The translations under genes and the position numbers were made by a program. From Nocardia lijiangensis NBRC 108240 (GTDB lineage: Bacteria; Actinomycetota; Actinomycetes; Mycobacteriales; Mycobacteriaceae): a DNA stretch of 64,000 nt. Each line of letters starts with the position of its first letter. Positions within the stretch are counted from its first letter, which is position 1. Under the pieces are notes generated by a model, which saw only the letters and a program-made list of their open reading frames with translations, made no database searches and was not told the DNA's origin. The stretch is from NCBI RefSeq assembly GCF_001613045.1, contig NZ_BDBP01000036.1:29450-93449 (forward strand). Reading direction: 5' to 3'. Positions 61,194-64,000 of this stretch are shown here, piece by piece.

Positions 61194-63026
61194 TCAGGAT
61201 GCGTTGACGACCGTCTCGGGCAGCGGGTCGGCATACAGCGTGACGATCTCCTCGGCGTACTTCGCGGCGATCGGGTTGCGCTTGAGCTTCATGGTCGGGG
61301 TCAGCTCGTCGCCGCCCGGCTCCCACGGCTTGCCGACGATCGTGAAGCGCTTGATCTGTTCGACGCGCGACAGCTTGCGGTTACCGTTCTGCACGGCGGC
61401 GAGCACTTCGTCGACGATCTCCTTGCGGGTGGCCAGCGCGGTGAGATCCTCGTCGGGAGCGCCGATCTCCTTGGCGCGGATCGCGGCCGTGTCGGGGTCG
61501 AGCACGATCAGCGCGGAGATGTAGGGCTTGGCCTCGCCGATCGCCACCACCTGGCCGACCAGCGAGGACGACGCCTTCACCGCGTTCTCGATGTTGGTGG
61601 GCGAGATGTTCTTGCCCGCTTCGTTGATGATGAGCTCTTTCTTGCGGTCCACGATCCGCACGTAGCCGTCGGCGTCGATGGTCGCCACGTCGCCGGTGGA
61701 CAGCCAGCCGTCGGAATCGAGCGCCTCCTTGGTCTTGTCGGGCTGCTTGCGGTAACCCGGCGTGATGATCGGGCCGCGCACCAGCAGCTCGCCGTCCTCG
61801 CCGAGGCGCAGCTCCAGCCCGTCCACCGCCCGGCCGACCGAGCCGGGCCGCGGCTTGTCCAGCTCCGTGTAGGTGGCCACGCCGCTGGTCTCCGACATGC
61901 CCCACACCTCGGTGACGGTGAAGCCGAGGCCGAGGAAGTACTCGAGGGTCTCCGGCGGGATGGCGGCCGCGCCGGAGGCGGCGACCTTGAGATTGTCCAG
62001 ACCGAGTGCGTGGCGCAGCTTCGACAGCACGAGCGCGTCGGCGATCTTGTGCTGCAGCCCGAGCACCGGACCGCGTCCCTTGCCCGCGAGATCGGCGCGC
62101 GCGGCGGCGACGCCGGTGCCGATGGCCCAGGCCGCGAGGGACTTCTTGACCGGGCTCGGCTCGGTGGCCAGCTTGCCGTCGATGCCCGCCTTGATCTTCT
62201 GCCACACCCGGGGGACACCGAAGAAGACGGTCGGGCGGGCGTCGGGCAGCGCCGCGGCGATCTCGCGCGGATCCGGAACACAGGTGATGAGGATGCCGGT
62301 GAGCAGGCTGATGGCATGCCCGGAGATGCGGTCCGCGACATGCGCGGCGGGCAGGTAGGAGATCGCGCGGTCGTCGTAGCCGACCCGCAGCGGGCCGGAG
62401 ACCAGGGCCATGATCTGGGCGACCACGTTGCGGTGGGTGATCTCCACGCCCTTGGACGGGCCGGTGGTGCCCGAGGTGTAGATCAGGGTGGCCAGATCGC
62501 CGGGCTCGACGGCCTGCCAGGCGGCGGCGAAATCGAAGTCGGCGGCCGGGTTGGCCTCCACCTCGTCCAGGCTGATCGTGCCGGTGGCCGGGCCGTCCAC
62601 CACGATCGTGTGCGCGAGCTCGACGCCCGCGCCCGCGATCACGTCGAGGAACGCGCGTTCGGTGATCACCACTTTGTTCTCGGCATTGCCGAACAGGTGG
62701 GTGATCTGTTCGGGGGAGCTGGTGTTGTAGATCGAGAACGGCGTCGCGCCCAAATGCAGTGCGGCCGTGTCGACGAGGTTGAATTCGGGCCGGTTGGTGA
62801 GCATGATCCCGACGGAGTCACCGCGGCCGACGCCGAGCGCCGCGAGTCCGGCCGCGATCGTTTCGACCCGCTTGCCGTACTCCTGCCAGGTGATCTCCGT
62901 CGTGCCGCCGACCGTGCGGAGTGCGACCGCGTCTGGCCGCAGCTTGATGGTCTCCTGGAACGCCTCGGGAACGGTGTAGACCGTCTTGCCTGATTCGTGC
63001 GCGAAACCGATTTCTGTAGTGCTCAT
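61194..63026 (-). CDS. fadD15: Long-chain fatty acyl-CoA ligase (FadD15-like)
   Basis: 610 aa adenylate-forming enzyme: fatty acid + ATP + CoA to acyl-CoA. AMP motif LIYTSGTTGPSKGVEITHRN; A5 WGMSETSGVATYTELD; A7/A8 STGDVATIDADGYVRIVDRKKELIINEAGKNISPTNIENA; C-terminal Lys in TPTMKLKRNPI. Length and segment order fit actinobacterial FadD15 (Rv2187 type). Symbol rests on this resemblance. Convergent with the peptidase/PEBP pair. Confidence 0.85.
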   Translation of the reverse strand: MSTTEIGFAHESGKTVYTVPEAFQETIKLRPDAVALRTVGGTTEITWQEYGKRVETIAAGLAALGVGRGDSVGIMLTNRPEFNLVDTAALHLGATPFSIYNTSSPEQITHLFGNAENKVVITERAFLDVIAGAGVELAHTIVVDGPATGTISLDEVEANPAADFDFAAAWQAVEPGDLATLIYTSGTTGPSKGVEITHRNVVAQIMALVSGPLRVGYDDRAISYLPAAHVADRISGHAISLLTGILITCVPDPREIAAALPDARPTVFFGVPRVWQKIKAGIDGKLATEPSPVKKSLAAWAIGTGVAAARADLAGKGRGPVLGLQHKIADALVLSKLRHALGLDNLKVAASGAAAIPPETLEYFLGLGFTVTEVWGMSETSGVATYTELDKPRPGSVGRAVDGLELRLGEDGELLVRGPIITPGYRKQPDKTKEALDSDGWLSTGDVATIDADGYVRIVDRKKELIINEAGKNISPTNIENAVKASSSLVGQVVAIGEAKPYISALIVLDPDTAAIRAKEIGAPDEDLTALATRKEIVDEVLAAVQNGNRKLSRVEQIKRFTIVGKPWEPGGDELTPTMKLKRNPIAAKYAEEIVTLYADPLPETVVNAS

Positions 63027-63187
63027 TTTCCCTGTTCCCGGTGATCCTGTCGGCGAACCGACCCGATGCGCTCGGCGCCAACCGCTGACGCAATGCGCCA
63101 GACTCTATGTCAACTTCTCGCCGAAGGCGCGTCAACGAGTGGCGCGGCTCACTCATGGTAGCCAGACCGGACCGAAAGTGACGGCCT

Positions 63188-63883
63188 TTACAGCGCGAGC
63201 AGCCGACGCCACCAGCATCCCGGCGTGAACCACCGCGCCGAGAACCGCCAGACCGAACAGCCCAGCGCGGACCAGGACTCGTCGTCGGCCGGGATCGTGT
63301 GCCCGCGCCGACGCCGTTTGGCGTCCAGGTACCGGCGGGCGCGCTCGCTGCGCGGCCGAGTCACCAACGGCACGACGGTGACCGCGATGCCGAGGTCGGT
63401 CAGGGCCCGGACCTTGTCCGGGTTGTTCGTCAGCAGGCGCACCGACCGCAGACCGAGGTCGAGCAGTGCGCGGGCCGCGTGTTCGTAGGAACGCGTGTCG
63501 GCGCAGAGCCCGAGCCGTTCGTAGCTGTCGAAGGTGTCCAGGCCGAACACCTCGCTGGTCCGCAATCCCCGTGCCTTGTCGACCAATCCGGCGCCGCGAC
63601 CCTCCTGTTCGAGGTAGACCAGCACCCCGCACCCGGCGTCCTGGATCATGTCCATCGACAGGTCGAGCTCGGGCCCGCAATCACAGTCGTCGGAGCGCAG
63701 GGCATCGCCGTACAGGCAGCGCGAGTGGATGCGCACCAGGCAGGCATCGATGATCGGGCCGAAAACGAGGGCGTGCCCGCCGTTCCCGGCACCAGGGATC
63801 TCCAGCACTCGCACGCGGAGGTCACGCCCCTTGCGAGTCAGACGATGCCCGGTCTCACGGAGATCGGATGCCGCTTGGTCCAT
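63188..63883 (-). CDS. ribA: GTP cyclohydrolase II (stand-alone RibA)
   Basis: 231 aa from the ATG at 63883. Zinc site: VRIHSRCLYGDALRSDDCDCGPEL (three Cys); GTP/Arg motifs LVYLEQEGRGAGLVDKARG and LLTNNPDKVRALTDLGIAVTVVPL. Converts GTP to the pyrimidine precursor of riboflavin and related flavins. Not fused to RibB. The last ~30 residues (SALGCSVWRFSARWFTPGCWWRRLLAL) are atypically Trp-rich; a frame shift there gives a TM-like segment (AGLFGLAVLGAVVHAGMLVAS), so the end may be altered or overlap another small gene. Confidence 0.85.
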   Translation of the reverse strand: MDQAASDLRETGHRLTRKGRDLRVRVLEIPGAGNGGHALVFGPIIDACLVRIHSRCLYGDALRSDDCDCGPELDLSMDMIQDAGCGVLVYLEQEGRGAGLVDKARGLRTSEVFGLDTFDSYERLGLCADTRSYEHAARALLDLGLRSVRLLTNNPDKVRALTDLGIAVTVVPLVTRPRSERARRYLDAKRRRRGHTIPADDESWSALGCSVWRFSARWFTPGCWWRRLLAL

Positions 63884-64000
63884 GCCCCTCCGATGCCATG
63901 CCCCTCTGATGCACAGTGCAGCGGTCGGCGAGCTGCGGAATCCCCAGTCGCACAATCCATCTATGGTAGCCGGAGGCCGGGCATCACAGCAGTGGCTAGA

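Overview
The window is high-GC actinobacterial DNA, most likely from a Nocardia or a close mycolic-acid-bearing relative. The evidence is GTG starts, many TetR/HxlR/MerR regulators facing the genes they probably control, F420- and FAD-type oxidoreductases, a FadD15-like acyl-CoA ligase, and an M20 peptidase/PEBP pair in the same order as M. tuberculosis Rv2141c/Rv2140c. I saw no rRNA, tRNA, CRISPR array or replication origin. Genus is inferred from protein style, not from a marker gene.

Layout. 1-2.4 kb: end of an FAD monooxygenase, a tyrosine recombinase, and a broken luciferase-like monooxygenase abutting it. 2.4-5.9 kb: alanine-type aminotransferase divergent from an HxlR regulator, with two tandem palindromes between them, then a DUF1254/DUF1214 protein. 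6-9 kb: small actinobacterial unknowns, a methyltransferase and a divergent TetR. 9-14 kb: DUF1801 protein, an SDR lacking its usual catalytic pair, a large LuxR-type ATPase regulator, a methyltransferase. 14.3-17.8 kb: XRE-cupin regulator divergent from a thioredoxin-reductase-like flavoprotein and a 14-TM exporter. 18-26.6 kb: a zinc-ribbon coiled-coil protein behind a palindrome-rich AT-rich region, a maltokinase-cap protein, membrane proteins, an S8 protease and a membrane-anchored SBP-like protein. 26.6-28.4 kb: an antibiotic-resistance-type ABC-F protein preceded by an apparent 8-codon leader peptide and mutually exclusive RNA pairings. 28.5-30.6 kb: two broken genes and a TetR with a nested operator. 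30.9-38.9 kb: a large unknown, a secreted S33 peptidase, an NTF2-like protein, a CdaR regulator, an enoyl-CoA hydratase and a MerR/HEAT pair. 39-42.6 kb: a TetR-controlled ring-cleavage-type operon (FrsA-like hydrolase, cyclase, FAH hydrolase).

42.8-48.1 kb is a ten-gene gas vesicle cluster on the minus strand, tightly overlapping, including an SRPBCC protein with a long acidic then basic tail. 48.5-52.5 kb: a broken quinone-oxidoreductase gene, a small membrane protein, an aromatic FAD hydroxylase with its TetR and a direct-repeat operator.

52,889-57,514 is a Tn3-family transposon with 64-bp inverted repeats (one mismatch) and a 5-bp AATCC target duplication. It splits an AraC-family gene; removing the element and one AATCC copy restores a 201-codon frame. 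The element carries an HxlR regulator divergent from an imine-reductase-type NADPH enzyme, has no visible resolvase, and its transposase lacks the C-terminal part that holds the third catalytic acid. 57.9-64 kb is core-like: DUF2752 and CD225 membrane proteins, M20 peptidase plus PEBP, a strong hairpin, fatty acyl-CoA ligase, and GTP cyclohydrolase II.

Four genes are broken by frameshifts or loss of their 5' ends, two of them by what looks like a single-base change in a short homopolymer. Either recent decay or assembly error could explain this.
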